A DNA stretch of 64,000 bases from Rhipicephalus microplus. Lineage: Eukaryota; Arthropoda; Arachnida; Ixodida; Ixodidae. The notes beneath the pieces were generated by a model. The model was given only the letters and a program-made list of their open reading frames with translations, was not told the origin of the DNA and ran no database searches. This document shows positions 1 through 10,585 of this stretch, one piece after another. The position numbers and the translations under genes were made by a program. The DNA lies in NCBI RefSeq assembly GCF_043290135.1, contig NC_134705.1, positions 54,901,771 through 54,965,770 on the forward strand. The letters run 5' to 3'. Each line of letters begins with the position of its first letter. The first letter of the stretch is position 1.

Positions 1-204
1 TGTCGTCAGAAGAATCAACTTATGGGCACATTTGAATAGACGAGCACACATTTCAAATAGTGCTTGGGTGGGGCAAAGTTAGTGTACCTGTGCTTCTCAG
101 GAACTTGTAGGCATGTGGTGATATTGTACGCAAGATGCATGCAAAGACCATCACCTGTGCGCTATACTGAATGCGCTCTGCAGAAAGGAGTAGTAGCTGC
201 TCCT

Positions 205-1455
205 TCATAAATTCACCGTCTCTCTCTTGCCTTCATCATTGCTGGCTTCCAATTTGTCCAGAAGGGAATGTATTGCTTGAGCCAGGTGGCGATAAGTGCA
301 ACGCTCCTCAGACAGCATCGACAGGTTGCTCAAAATTTCCAACAAGGAACTTACTTTTTGAACTGAGTCTGGTACAACAGCGCTACCAAGGTTCTTGATT
401 AGTGAACCTTGATAGCAGCAGGCAAAGACTTCAAGGTTTGCAAACACGGTCAATGACGCATTCAAACAAGGTTCACGATAGTCGATAATGTTCAAAAACA
501 TGGAGCACTCTTCTTTATGAATCACAGTCCGCTTCGGAGACACTGACACCCCTTGCAGGCGAGCCCTTAGTTCTTCGAGGGACGAAAACCGGTCTCGTTC
601 TTGCTCCGCTTCATATGACACCAGCGACCCTTCTACAGCATGGGCGAGTTGGGAGGCTTCTTGTCGGCTCCTCTTGGCGTCAGGGGTTTCTCTCGTGCTC
701 TGGTCTCGTACTGATAGGTAGGACGGACAGCCGGGAAATACCGTTGGGACAGATCCAGGACGCAACCGTGGTACTGGGAGTGCAACTTCAATAACTCTCC
801 TTGTCCTTGGATCCGTGTACGCTGTTGTCTTCTCGATGCATGAAGCGTCGAAATGATCCGCGCACACCTGCACAAACGTTTCAAGAACGTCTGAGACGCC
901 ACTTCTCAAAAGAAAAAAATGCGCTCCCGTTTGCATGACCGTGTTTACAGTCCGTGTAGCTAAAACAAAGTCTACCTACGTTTCGCCAGCATCTAAATAA
1001 AATCGCTGCGCTAAGCGGTCTAAGCAACATTGAAGGAAAAACGGGAGCGTGATGTCACCGCACTCCACGAAGCGCTTCCACCGAGAGCTTGCAAGAATGG
1101 ACGACACCACGGCACTGTTAGTGAACGAAGCGCAGCTGACCGTCCTTGCTGCGAACGTGCCTTTCTGGGCGATTCTCATCAACTGCTTGCGTCAGCGCTT
1201 CGCGAGGCCCGGGGGCCACACGCTCAAGTATTTCCCATCATAGGTGATTTCTACCCGAACAAGCAACGACAAGCTAAGAACAGGAGCATCTCAAATTCTC
1301 ACCTTAGTGCACGAAGTCGGCACGAAGTCCTTCCTAGGAATGGCGTGTAGCCATTGTTTGAGAGCGTCGGCGTCTTTAGGGAAGGAAAACACTTGTATCT
1401 TCTTTCCTGTTTTGTAGTTGCCAGTGCATCCGGGTACACAACACTTATTCGGCAT
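205..1455 (-). CDS. THAP-domain zinc-finger protein, two exons (1455-1303 and 867-205)
   Basis: Exon 1 starts at the ATG at 1455 and ends at 1303 before a GTGAG donor, giving 51 codons in phase 0. Exon 2 starts at 867 after a TTTGTGCAG acceptor and runs to a TGA at 207-205, for about 271 residues in all. The N-terminus is a complete THAP (C2CH) DNA-binding domain: C5, C10, then C53 and H56 created across the splice junction, with the expected F25-P26, W35 and F57, and a SVPTVF box at residues 90-95 that matches the family's AVPTIF signature. THAP domains bind DNA and occur in transcription regulators and in P-element-type transposases. The rest (about residues 100-271) has an acidic helical stretch and a cysteine-containing C-terminal region I cannot assign; no transposase catalytic core was recognised. 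Exon 2 alone is open upstream to 936, but using that start would lose the first zinc ligands. Splicing is inferred from the sequence. Confidence 0.85.
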
Positions 1456-1668
1456 TGTCGCATCACTCCAGCATCACGCACGGAAACGAAATTGCCGCAA
1501 AACAACTACGGAAAGCAACAAACGTGAAACACCGTCAACACCACGCCGCCGAACTGACCCGCGCCGCCCGCGCTGCGCTCGCTGCCGCTGCGGCTTCCCC
1601 GAGAGTCGGCCGGGCGGAACTGACGTCAGATTGCTGGGCGCAGGCCTGAAAAGACTTTCCGGGGGTGA

Positions 1669-2480
1669 TGCTGGTGCAACCAAGATAATCATGAGATGCG
1701 TGTCATGTGAGAACAAGATTACATTCCAGAGTCAAGGCGCCAATACATTTCGACGTGACGCGGTGTGCGGTTCATTTCATCGGGTTACGCCGGCATTGCC
1801 ACGCCAGCGCCGGTCTTGCCATATACTCGCACGTGCGCCGCGCTGCGTTGCTTTGATGCATGCGCGTTTCAGCGCGTCAGGCGGCCCTCCGTGATGAAAA
1901 GAGGGCGACGCAGCGTCGTCAGGGTAACACATCGGTGCGAAATGCAGGATCTCGCATTTTGCATCGGTTGCCATCAGGCCGTGCCGACGGACGCTGGTCA
2001 CGCCGGTCACGCCTGGCGTCAGACTATGGAGCGCTCGCGTTTTCCTGCCATAGCGTCACTGTGCCTCGCGTGCGCGCGCGTCAAGGCTATATCGGAGTAT
2101 ATTGGACGCTTCGTGATGCGCTCGCGGCCATTTGGGTAGCTCCAAATATACCAAATTTGGTGTTACGTGACGTCAATGGATGACAAAAGTATATGACTGG
2201 TGCAAACATGATAATGTTGACACGCGTGTCATGCAAAAACATGAAAATATACCACGCTCATAGCATGCTCGTGGTCGCTTCGCTAGCTCCACATATACTA
2301 AATGTGTTATCATGGGACGTGAATAAATGAAGAAGGTAAAGGACACACTAAAACACGATATTCTTGACACCGAAGTTATGTATGGCATCAAATACTTCCA
2401 CTGTGTAACGTTGTGCTGATTTTAAATTGAGGTATCAACCTTTTTCATTCGTGCTTCGCATACTGTCGATTACCCCTGGC
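1669..2480 (+). repeat. Composite tandem-repeat element, copy 1 (partial)
   Basis: Holds a GC-rich core (about 1745-2120) closely similar to 29680-30060, one to two ~146-bp monomers around 2120-2400 carrying the conserved pieces CGCTAGCTCCACATATAC and GGGACGTGAATAAATGA, and a right-hand end block near 2430-2475 (ATCAACCTTTTTCATTCGTG) that recurs at 30355-30410. The left end and the microsatellite are absent. Open frames here are by-products of the GC-rich core. Confidence 0.75.
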
Positions 2481-2964
2481 GTCCCTGCAAAGTTGAATAC
2501 TATGATGACCCACCTCACGTTCTTCTACTTCCACATGCGTTTTGGTCAGTCAGAAGTACGACAAAAACAGTCTTAAGTTTCTTGAAGGCAATAGACTTGG
2601 TATGGTCATTAGAGAATAATTATGGACTAAGAATCTTTCAATCTCCTTCATTCCTCTCTTCAGTGTCGGGTAGCCTACCAGTCGTTCAATACGGGCGAGC
2701 ATCCCTGCCTCTCCTTTGCCTCCAGTCCCTATTCCAGCAGTACGAAACATTACACCATCTCCCCGAAGGGGACACGCACAGCAGAAATCTCCCAGCCGCC
2801 ATAACTGAAGTGAATATTCAGTGCCTATATATAAGGGGTGACCAAGGAGTGGTTCTGAGGCACTACCAGATTTTGTTTGTTTGTTCAATGAAGAAACTCG
2901 CTAGAAGGCGCTGCCTGCATCGGCCTCGGAAGACGCCCCGGGGAGGCATGCCTTGAGGAGAAAA
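2481..2964. other. Unassigned sequence
   Basis: No repeat family or gene recognised. A 112-codon minus-strand open frame (2888-2550) has no motif I know and begins inside a CAAA-rich tract; I do not call it a gene. Confidence 0.3.
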
Positions 2965-3952
2965 AAAATGGCAGATCCCACGTATAGTGGGAAACGCTGA
3001 TATGCGATGCACAATTGAGGCAGGTTGATATGTCTCTTTAAAATCGACACAAAAATACGAGGTGGAGGTAAATGATAGTGCACATGACTTTCATGTAATG
3101 ATTAACACGTTTGGACGTGTCGTTTACTTTCAACAACTATTCACGTCAATTAATACGAAATTTGCTATTTGTGAAGCTAGCGAAATGGCCGCAAGTGCAT
3201 CAAGAGTGTCGGATGTAGTCATGTCACTACATGACATGCATGTGATGATTATCATGTTTTAACATGTCATTTACATACGACATTCCTTCGTGTCACGTAA
3301 TACCAAATTGAGTACATGCGAATCTATCAAAATGGCTGCGAGCACATCATGAGTGTGGCAGGTAGTCATGTTGTTACATGGCACGCGTCTCATGATTATC
3401 ATGCTTGCACCAGTCACATACCTTCGTCATTCATTCTCGTCCCATAATATCAAATTTGGTGTATGTGAAGCTAGCGAAACGACCGCCAGTGCATCATGAG
3501 TGTGGCATGTAGTCGTCTTCTACATGACACGCGTCTTATGATTATCATGTTTTCACCAGCCACATGCTTTCGTAATCCACTCACGTCCAGTTATACCAAA
3601 TTTGGTGTGTGTGAAGCTAGCCAAACGACTGCAATAGTACCATGAGCGTGGTGCGTATTCATGACTCATGACTTACAAGACATGCATGTCATGATTTCTA
3701 TGTTAGGGTATGTCACTTGTGTTTGCCAGGCAGTCATGTCATTCCATGCCAATTTTGCAACATGACGTATGAACGAAACCACAGCGAGAGCAGCATGACA
3801 ATGAAATGTAAAGCATGACACTCATGGCATATATGTCATGATAGTCATGTTATGACTAGTGAATTATGTTTGTCACACTGTCATGTTATGCCATACCATG
3901 TTTGGTATTGATAAGGAAACGGCCAGGCGAGCTAAAAGTCGTAGGAGCATAG

Positions 3953-4008
<56 letters not shown>

Positions 4009-4009
4009 G

Positions 4010-4067
<58 letters not shown>

Positions 4068-4115
4068 CGCTTAAAGTCGCTGAAGCTCGCTAAGAAATGC
4101 TTCGCATTTAACAGA
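2965..4115 (-). repeat. Composite tandem-repeat element, copy 2
   Basis: Read on the minus strand it has, in order, the left end block (AAATGCGAAGCATTTCTTAG near 4110), a CTAT microsatellite, several ~146-bp monomers, and the right end block near 2965-3050. The monomers carry the recurring pieces TACCAAATTTGG, GTGAAGCTAGCGAAACG and ATGATTATCATG. It is a nearly complete copy that lacks the GC-rich core seen in copies 1 and 5. Confidence 0.8.
3949..4067 (+). repeat. (GATA)n microsatellite
   Basis: About 119 bp of near-perfect GATA repeats with only a few interruptions, inside the composite element and next to its terminal block. Confidence 0.97.
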
Positions 4116-5733
4116 GCAAGCATAGATTAGCCTGAGATGAGGTGTTGGGTTATCAAACGCTCCCTCTTTCGGCGTTGCGAGGTAGAAAAGTGAAAGCGTA
4201 GGAGAGGAGAATGAGGGGAGAGGATGCGCACGCACAAAGGAGGAAGCGAGAGCAAGAAGGGGGTAGGAGAGATTGGAATTAGTAAGGCGCAGCTGCTGGA
4301 GAGAGGGAAGGAGGTGAATGTGGGCGTGGGGCATCTCGCTATTTAGACATGCTCCGCATCTAACTATTGGTGCCAAACACGACCGTATTCACTCGCTAGA
4401 GCTTGGCGAGAATTGGCTAGGCACATTTAGCTGACCGTGCTTTGCCTCTCACTCCACTCAGCTAGTCGGTGGTTATGCGATTGCGCATGCGCTGGACATT
4501 CAGGCACCGAGCGTGTGAGCGGACCGTCGTAGCCAAAGAAAGATCACGTGGCTCGAGGAGAAATGACCACGAGTCCCACTTGCTCGGGAAACGCAGTGTT
4601 TGTTCGGCAAAAACCCAAATGTCGACGGCCCTGCGGGAAACAAGATGTGTACCTCCTCCTAGAAGTCGTCGCAGCCGACCCCTTTGACGATCCGTGCACG
4701 TGGGGTGAAGTTCCACGAAACGATCTAGAGCTGGCACTTCGGACCATTAAGAAGCGTCTCGAGATGCTTCTTTGGTACCTCTGTCAATGTGATCTGGCAA
4801 ATCTTCGATAGTAAGGTATTTCATGTAACAATAGAAACAATTTATGGCAGATTCTAGTGCATGACGAACTCTGCGCCAGAGCACTCCACTCCGGCGGAGG
4901 GCAACAGGAAGGAATCTACCAATGGAACATACGTACTTGCTCTGAAGCAAACAGAAGGGTGAGAAGCGAACTCGATGTGCGCGTCGCTCTTCTTACATGA
5001 GTGGGCACGCTGGGCACAGCGAGGCTATACGTTAGCAAAGCGTGAGCTCTCACGCGAAGCGCAACTGACGCGACTGGCGTCTGTTGGCGCGTCAAAAGTT
5101 GACACCGTTTCACAGGACGAGGTACTTGCGACTTTTGGTCGAAGCTGCCAATTTTTGCGGAGTAGAAATAGTTGCTCCAAGGAGGGAATATCACGACGGA
5201 GCTGCTCCAGATTTGCCAAAGGAACATACAGAAGCACTCTCAATCTGCCAATGGAATGGACTAGCTACACATGAAGCAGAAGAGGTATTACCGGAAGTGC
5301 TCCGAATCTGCCAATAGAAGACACCACTAGTTTTAACAGCAACCACTCTCCACCCATTCAGAAAAGCTCTTTAGTTTTATTGGCCACAAGGCTATAGTAT
5401 ACGTGGTGAACACGCTACCTGAGGGCAGGGCGTTTGACACGCGTTTAGGCTGCCTTAGAAGGCTTCGATTTTAGTCCAGTTCCAAACGAAGCTGACAAAA
5501 AAGTGCTAATGCGTCAATTAGTAAGTGATTTCACAATTTTTCAAAAATAGTCTCTATATTTTTTCAAGGTAGGAACAATTTTTATTTTCCTCTACATGAA
5601 CTTTCATGCACTGGTGGCATCGCAATTGCATTGACCGAACGACGCTTGGTGAAAACTGAAAACGCGCGTTACACTGCGGTAACGTTGAGCGTTTGAGCGA
5701 AGAGGGGAACGGGGCGCGAAACCGGTCAGCCTA
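4116..5733. other. Unassigned sequence with a degenerate short repeat at 4890-5320
   Basis: No gene recognised. Overlapping open frames on both strands at 4462-4811 have no known motif. Between about 4890 and 5320 a phrase resembling GAATCTGCCAATGGAA recurs in decayed form (4914, 5145, 5206, 5239 and 5303), suggesting an old minisatellite. The last 400 bases are AT-rich with nothing identifiable. Confidence 0.35.
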
Positions 5734-6180
5734 ATGTGCCTCCTATCTATATTGAAGAGATCGTTTAAAGGGGCCCTGCTCAAGTTCCCCCTCCCTGATG
5801 AAAAATTTACGTGCAGCCAGTCGGTCATGTTATGCTTGTTCCAGACTTACTCATACCTCAGCCCCTGGCGCATGAAGCATATCGACCCAGACTACGACGG
5901 ACAACATGTGTGTGAACAGTGTTGTGAACGTGTAGATCTGAACCATATTCTGTGTGGTTGGGCATCGAGTGACCCTTACGCCAATAGCTAGCAACAGTGG
6001 GCCAAAGTGCTATGAAGTGCTTCACTAGCAGACCAACTTCGGGCTGTCTAAGAGGCCCGCGAGGCGCGGAGAGCTTCGGGCTCTTTGTCCCGACGTGGGA
6101 GAAGCCCTCTTCACCTGGCGTCTAGCCAAGTGCCCTTCAGGACCCCTTTTTGGGTAATAAAGTTTCACCAACACTACCAC
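5734..6180 (+). pseudogene. 5'-truncated non-LTR retrotransposon, ORF2 C-terminus and 3' UTR
   Basis: The open frame ending at 5991 contains a zinc-ribbon-like tail (C-x2-C then L-x-H-I-L-x-G-W) that matches the C-terminal CCHC region following RT/RNase H in I/R1/Jockey-type LINE ORF2 proteins. Beyond a stop the same frame continues with the recognisable word DQLRAV, then an AATAAAG polyadenylation-like signal near 6155. No reverse transcriptase remains, so this is a dead 3' fragment. The clade call is tentative. Confidence 0.6.
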
Positions 6181-6494
6181 TTGGTGAGCACGGTCAGAAA
6201 TACTGCCCATTGGTAGTAGCGGCTCCCGAAAACATGCGAGGTAAATGTATAGTGCAGCACGCGGCATGAAATTCACACAGAAATTATCAGTCAGCAAAAA
6301 AAATTCCTCGCCCTGCATTCGACAAATGACGGACGACGCTCAATAATCACTCGTAGAAGGCCATCTATCCGCCATTGGCAGATTTTAACATGATGCGCTC
6401 GATCTTTGCAAAAATAGCCGCGGGAGGCGGTGACTTGTCCATGTGTGCGCGCGATCGTACTAGAAAAGCCACGCACTCAAATAGAAAAAAAAAA
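6181..6494. other. Unassigned sequence
   Basis: Nothing recognised; the open frames on the minus strand are short and lack motifs. Confidence 0.3.
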
Positions 6495-7100
6495 TTGGTG
6501 ATTCCGCGTACTGAGGGTATCGATGATATGGGAAGCACGAATGAGGAAGGCTGATATGTCATTTTAAATTAACATGATGTTACGAGGTGGGCGTAAGCTA
6601 TGCCGTACATGGCTTTCAAGCCATGATTATCATGTTTGGATGTGTCATTTACCTTCGTCGTTTAGTTTCATCACGTGATAGCAAATTTAGTTTGATAAGA
6701 CGTGATACACTGAGCTAACGAAACGGCCGCGGGCACGCTATGATCTTAGCATGTAGTCATGTTTTACATCACATGAATGTCATTTTTATAATGTTTGAAA
6801 GTGTCATTTACCTTCATCTATTCACGTCACATGACACGAAATTCAGTATATGCGCCGCTAGCGTAACGGTTGTGAGCTCGCTATGAGGTAAATATGTAGT
6901 CATCGTTAACGTGACACGCTTGTCGTGATTACCATGCTTGGACGTGCTATTTATCTTTGTCGTTCATTCAAGTCACGTAATACCAAATTTGGTATATTTG
7001 AAGCTGGCGAATGGGCACGAGCGCGTCATAGGCGGGGTATGTTGTCTTGTTATTACAAGACACTAAGGCCGTTATTATCACGTTTGCACCAGTCATATAA
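6495..7100 (-). repeat. Composite tandem-repeat element, copy 3 (partial)
   Basis: Starts with the right end block in reverse orientation (ATCGATGATATGGGAAGCAC near 6521, GGAAGGCTGATATGTC near 6546), followed by about four decayed ~146-bp monomers containing GCTAACGAAACGGCCGCG and TACCAAATTTGGTATA. It stops near 7100 without reaching a microsatellite or left end block. Confidence 0.75.
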
Positions 7101-7369
7101 ACCAGAACAAAGCAAACTCAGTACTTGCTGCTGTATTGAAAAGCATGTGGCGCCATCTGTTGCAAGCGCGGCGAAGCAACTCTCAACTGCCAGGCAAACA
7201 GACGCTCTGCAAATCAAACGCGAAACTTCACCACTCGATCTGTCTGTAAGCACATTTCGTGCTACTCCTGCGGTCGAATTTCTGTTGATTTCGTGTGAAA
7301 CGTCGAGAAAACCTTCCTCGACAGTCCGGAATGTCTGTAGCACGTACATTGCCGTCTACGGAAGCAGCT

Positions 7370-7720
7370 TCTTCAGGTACACGTGCAATCAACAGTGCGC
7401 ATACCACGGAATCACGTGAAAGAATGCATCGACGCGCGAGCTAGCGACGAGAGACGACGAGACACCTGCTGCAAGGGCAGATGCGCCACCCGTCTTATCA
7501 CCTGGCTTTTCATGCAGCTCTGTTGGATGCGGGTACGGCGCTCTTACCCAAAACAACAACTGTGTCTCGCTTTCATTGCTCCATCGAATCTAAGCCAATC
7601 TTTTACGTAGTGGCTGCGACAGAGTCGGTTCAAGCGCCGACTCTCGGTGTTATTGACACCAGCTATTTAAGATGAGTAAGCTTAGCGGGCAATGCACAAC
7701 CCGACAAAGCCAAACTGAAA
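7370..7720 (+). repeat. Dispersed repeat F, copy 1
   Basis: Closely matches the reverse complement of 12541-12870, including GACACCTGCTGCAAGGGCAG, CACCCGTCTTATCACCTGGC and an end near GAGTAAGCTTAGCG. The 280 bases before it (7101-7369) have no recognisable content. The open frames across it are not conserved between the copies and are not genes. Confidence 0.75.
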
Positions 7721-7784
7721 AAGAAAAGTGGACGAAAAAATAACCAGCCGTGAGCAGGTTATTTTTTCATCCACTTTTCTTTTT
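7718..7784. repeat. 28-bp inverted repeat (hairpin)
   Basis: Arms 7718-7745 and 7757-7784 are complementary except for one position and are separated by an 11-base loop. The right arm is the start of the SINE-B tail, so the hairpin probably arose from two SINE-B fragments in opposite orientation. Confidence 0.9.
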
Positions 7785-7920
7785 TCTTATTTACATTCCA
7801 TTGGTTCTATTAACTTCCCCTGTACATTCCTTGGCATTACTGTCTGTTATATCTCATTATTTTGTGTTAAAACACGGAAAAACGAGCCCTTAGGTATACA
7901 CTTCTTTCCCTTATTTCATT
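7757..7920 (+). repeat. SINE-B tail (headless copy)
   Basis: Almost the same sequence as 8212-8375: it starts at GGTTATTTTTTCATCCAC, passes through TTCCTTGGCATTA, and ends at ACGAGCCCTTAGGT plus about 20 bases. It has no tRNA-like head. The spacing of 455 bp between the two tails makes this and the next SINE a partial tandem dimer. Confidence 0.85.
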
Positions 7921-8135
7921 GAAAGAGGGTCTCGTACTGGCAGACTTGGTGTGTTTAGGTTGTATAAAGAGGGACAATTATTCAGCTGCCCGCTCATAAT
8001 GAGTTCACGTGCTACGTGACGCCAAACATGCGCATAAAAGTGTTTTCACACTCGTTGTTTGGCTTATAGATGGCGCTGACTGTCAATCCTACTTCTAAAT
8101 TCACACATAAACCCAAAAAAGTGGATAAAGAGAAG
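7921..8135 (+). repeat. SINE-B linker segment
   Basis: Shares CTGGCAGACTTGG, GTTCACGTGCTACGTGACGC and CACATAAACCCA with 52385-52565, which also precedes a SINE-B head. It is therefore part of a larger repeat unit and not unique DNA. Confidence 0.75.
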
Positions 8136-8366
8136 GCCGCTGTGGTAGCTCAGTGGTTAGAGCATCGAACGCGTTACTTGAAGGTCGTAGGTTCGATTCC
8201 TGCTCACGGCTGGTTATTTTTTCATCCACTTTTCTTTCTTCTTATTTACACTCCATTGGTTCTAATAACTTCCCCTGTACATTCCTTGGCATTATTGTCT
8301 GTTATATCTCACTATATTGTGTTAAAACACGGAAAAACGAGCCCTTAGGTGTACAATTCTCTCCCT

Positions 8367-8375
<9 letters not shown>
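8136..8375 (+). repeat. tRNA-headed SINE, family B, complete
   Basis: The head (8136-8210) looks like a decayed tRNA with RNA polymerase III boxes: A box TAGCTCAGTGG and B box GGTTCGATTCC, and a pairing acceptor-like start and end (GCCG/CGGC). A tail of about 165 bp, beginning TTTTCATCCACTTTTCTTT, and then an (AT)n tract follow. The stems are too imperfect for a working tRNA gene. The family resembles tRNA-derived SINEs reported from ixodid ticks; the exact name is not certain. Confidence 0.85.

Positions 8376-8428
<53 letters not shown>
8371..8428. repeat. (AT)n microsatellite
   Basis: 58 bp of TA dinucleotides with one break, at the 3' end of the SINE. Confidence 0.97.
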
Positions 8429-8434
<6 letters not shown>

Positions 8435-8685
8435 ATGATGTGCGTGGCATCGAAGCCCACCCGAATTACACTAGCTTGATGTCGCAGATTGATGCAAACC
8501 ACGGCTCAATCCGCCTAATATAGACAACTGTTGCTGTATAGGATGCTTTTGATAGTAAAGGTGTTTAATGCAGTGTAATTATTGCCTTCAATGTCTCCAG
8601 CACATGCAGGCTGTAAATGCTAGTTCTCTTTTTTTTTGAATTGTGGAACAAATTATCTAAATTTTAATAATGAGAATTGTGGTAC

Positions 8686-9144
8686 TTAATGCAACGTCGA
8701 GAAATGCCCATAAGGGTTTGAGGATGCGCCTTCGGTTTTGGCGCCGGCTTGCATCGACAAAAAAACGTGTCTGTCGGTCACTTGTGCGTAAGGTTGCTTT
8801 TTATATTTCTGATAATCACGCTTGACAACTGAGCCCCTGAACGATGGCTTTGCCGAGCGACAAAAAGTGACATAGGTTGAAGCATTCGGCCACATGTGCT
8901 GCAGCAATTCTGTCTGGCCATCCTTAGCACGCTCAGTCCGACGCTCTGCCTCCGTTATACCTGCAAGCGATGAGAGCCGACGGTCCCATTGATGGATGAT
9001 GTAAACGGCTCCTAGGCAGCAGACTGTGAAAGCAGCTTCAAGCGGAAGTGCTTGATTTTGTATTTGCAAAGCCGCCATACGTGCCGCTGGAGCAGCGGCA
9101 ACGTAATGTGGAGCTGTCGTTGCAAGGATGGTCCCTACGCGCAA
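8686..9144 (-). other. Open frame of 152 codons, doubtful
   Basis: The predicted product would have one hydrophobic stretch (about residues 35-52) and a basic C-terminal half. I recognise no family. Its first ~30 codons lie antisense to the transposase remnant starting at 9048, so at least that part is not original coding sequence. It may be chance; the flanking bases 8429-8685 are AT-rich with nothing else to report. Confidence 0.2.
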
Positions 9145-9600
9145 TCTGCCACTTGGTGAATAGGCTGAGGACCACTTTTAGTAGAACCATCAGGAACTAC
9201 CATGATCATGGAGGAAGTCTTGCTGACAGAGAGCGCAGTGGACGTCGAAGATCAACGGACACTCAAACTGATTCGCTTAGCGTAGCCCGTGTGGGGCTAG
9301 ACACGCTCATTGATGCCAAATAAATCTGCCATGAGCTTCAACTGGACGTCTCCTTCAGCACAATTCGGCGGACACTGCGTAAGGTCGGGCTGTGCGGCTG
9401 CGTGGCTGATCTGAAACCTCAGTTGATGGAGCGACAGGGGCAGCTAAGGCTTGAGTTTGTGCGTTCTGTGGTGGGCTATATGGTGGGTGAATGGGGTGTA
9501 GCAATTTTCACCGACGAATCTATCTTCTCTTCGCGATAAGACCAGCAGCGTCATGTATGGCGCCCTATCAATTGCAGGTGAAATTCACCTGTGGGGTTTG
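9048..9600 (+). pseudogene. Tc1/mariner-type transposase remnant
   Basis: Reading one frame through a TAA at about 9321 and a TAA at about 9537 gives an N-terminal helix-turn-helix region (about 9075-9200: a Q-R-Q-R then G-W-S-L-R-A-I pattern), a second DNA-binding part with S-T-I-R-R-T-L-R-K-V-G-L, and then the first catalytic Asp in the context I-F-T-D-E-S, followed by D-Q-Q-R-x-x-V-W-R-P. These are the order and words of Tc1-like transposases, which cut and paste DNA with a DDE centre. The second D and the last catalytic residue are not recognisable downstream. Two stops and a missing C-terminus make it dead. Terminal inverted repeats were not found. Confidence 0.8.
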
Positions 9601-10385
9601 ATTTGTGGCAGTTAACAAAGGGACCATTACTTCAGTAATACCATTTGTCAGCTCTTCACACTGTATCAAACCCTCGCGTGAACAACACTACCTATATTAA
9701 CGATGTTATTGCTTGTCTCCTTCTGAGGCAAGATTTATTATCTTTTCTCCCATAGAACAGAGTATTCTAACATATATATTATCACGCAGGCCTTGAATCA
9801 TCGCTAGGTTACCTGTCGCTACTATTCCGTAGTTCCTGAACTCTATACAGGACGCTCGAGAGCTCACCCGAAAGTCGCGGGTACAATCTCGGCAGTGGCG
9901 ATCGCATTTTCATGTAGTTGAAATTCTAATTGCCGGTGTGTTGTGTGATGTCAGCGCATGTGTAAAGAGGATCTGACAGTCAAACGTTCCGTAGCCTTCC
10001 ACGACGGCATACATGCCCTATATGATCCTACTGTTGTTATGGCACGCAATATGACAGATATATTATTACGAGTAATTTATGCGTCCCGTACTTCGCCAAA
10101 CACCAATTTTTCAGATTAAATACCCCCAAACACCTTTCAAAATATTGTCACAACATTTTGTCCAGCGGCTGCAGCGCCGTTAGTGCATGAGGAGCCATCA
10201 GCAAGGAGGAACTCGGTCCACTCGTCCGAATCAATGGATCTTTTTCGGCATCCGCTTATTCCAGATTGCTGTAGGAAGTACTGGTGCCTTACGCCTTGGA
10301 GGGACCATTTGAGGATCGCGGCTAGCAGCTGCAGCACGACCGAAGTCCAATCCACACAGCTCGCATGGTGGCCACGGTACTCGAG
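9601..10385. other. Unassigned sequence
   Basis: No gene identified. The minus-strand open frame at 10400-10137 runs into the palindrome at its start and shows no known domain. Confidence 0.3.
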
Positions 10386-10481
10386 AACCTTGCCATACAC
10401 ACTCTGCCTTGGTCCCCCGTAGGTGCTGACCTTCAGGTCAGCACCGACGGGGGGCCAAGGCAGAGTGTGTATTGCAAGGTT
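10386..10481. repeat. 96-bp near-perfect palindrome
   Basis: Arms 10386-10432 and 10435-10481 (47 bp each) are complementary at 44 of 47 positions and are separated by only two bases (TC). The arm includes ACACTCTGCCTTGG and GGTGCTGACCT. It could extrude as a long cruciform or form a stable hairpin RNA. Confidence 0.93.
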
Positions 10482-10585
10482 GAAACTGTGTGGGACATCT
10501 TGTGTGGGACATCTGTGTGGGAAACTGTGTGGACATCTGTGTGAGACTGTGTGTGCACATACACAGGTTGAACTGTGTATGTGCG
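10482..10585 (+). repeat. GT-rich minisatellite
   Basis: Variants of TGTGTGGGACATC recur four to five times straight after the palindrome, decaying to GTGTGTGCACATACAC at the end. Confidence 0.8.

Noticed and set aside
3949..4067. CRISPR-like regular repeat
   Set aside because: Simple GATA microsatellite without spacers, in eukaryotic DNA.
4462..4811. Overlapping ~90-codon frames on both strands
   Set aside because: No motif, no splice context and no start preference; likely GC-driven chance frames.
8136..8210. Possible functional tRNA gene
   Set aside because: A and B boxes are present, but stems are mismatched and the sequence continues into a SINE tail that recurs elsewhere in the window.
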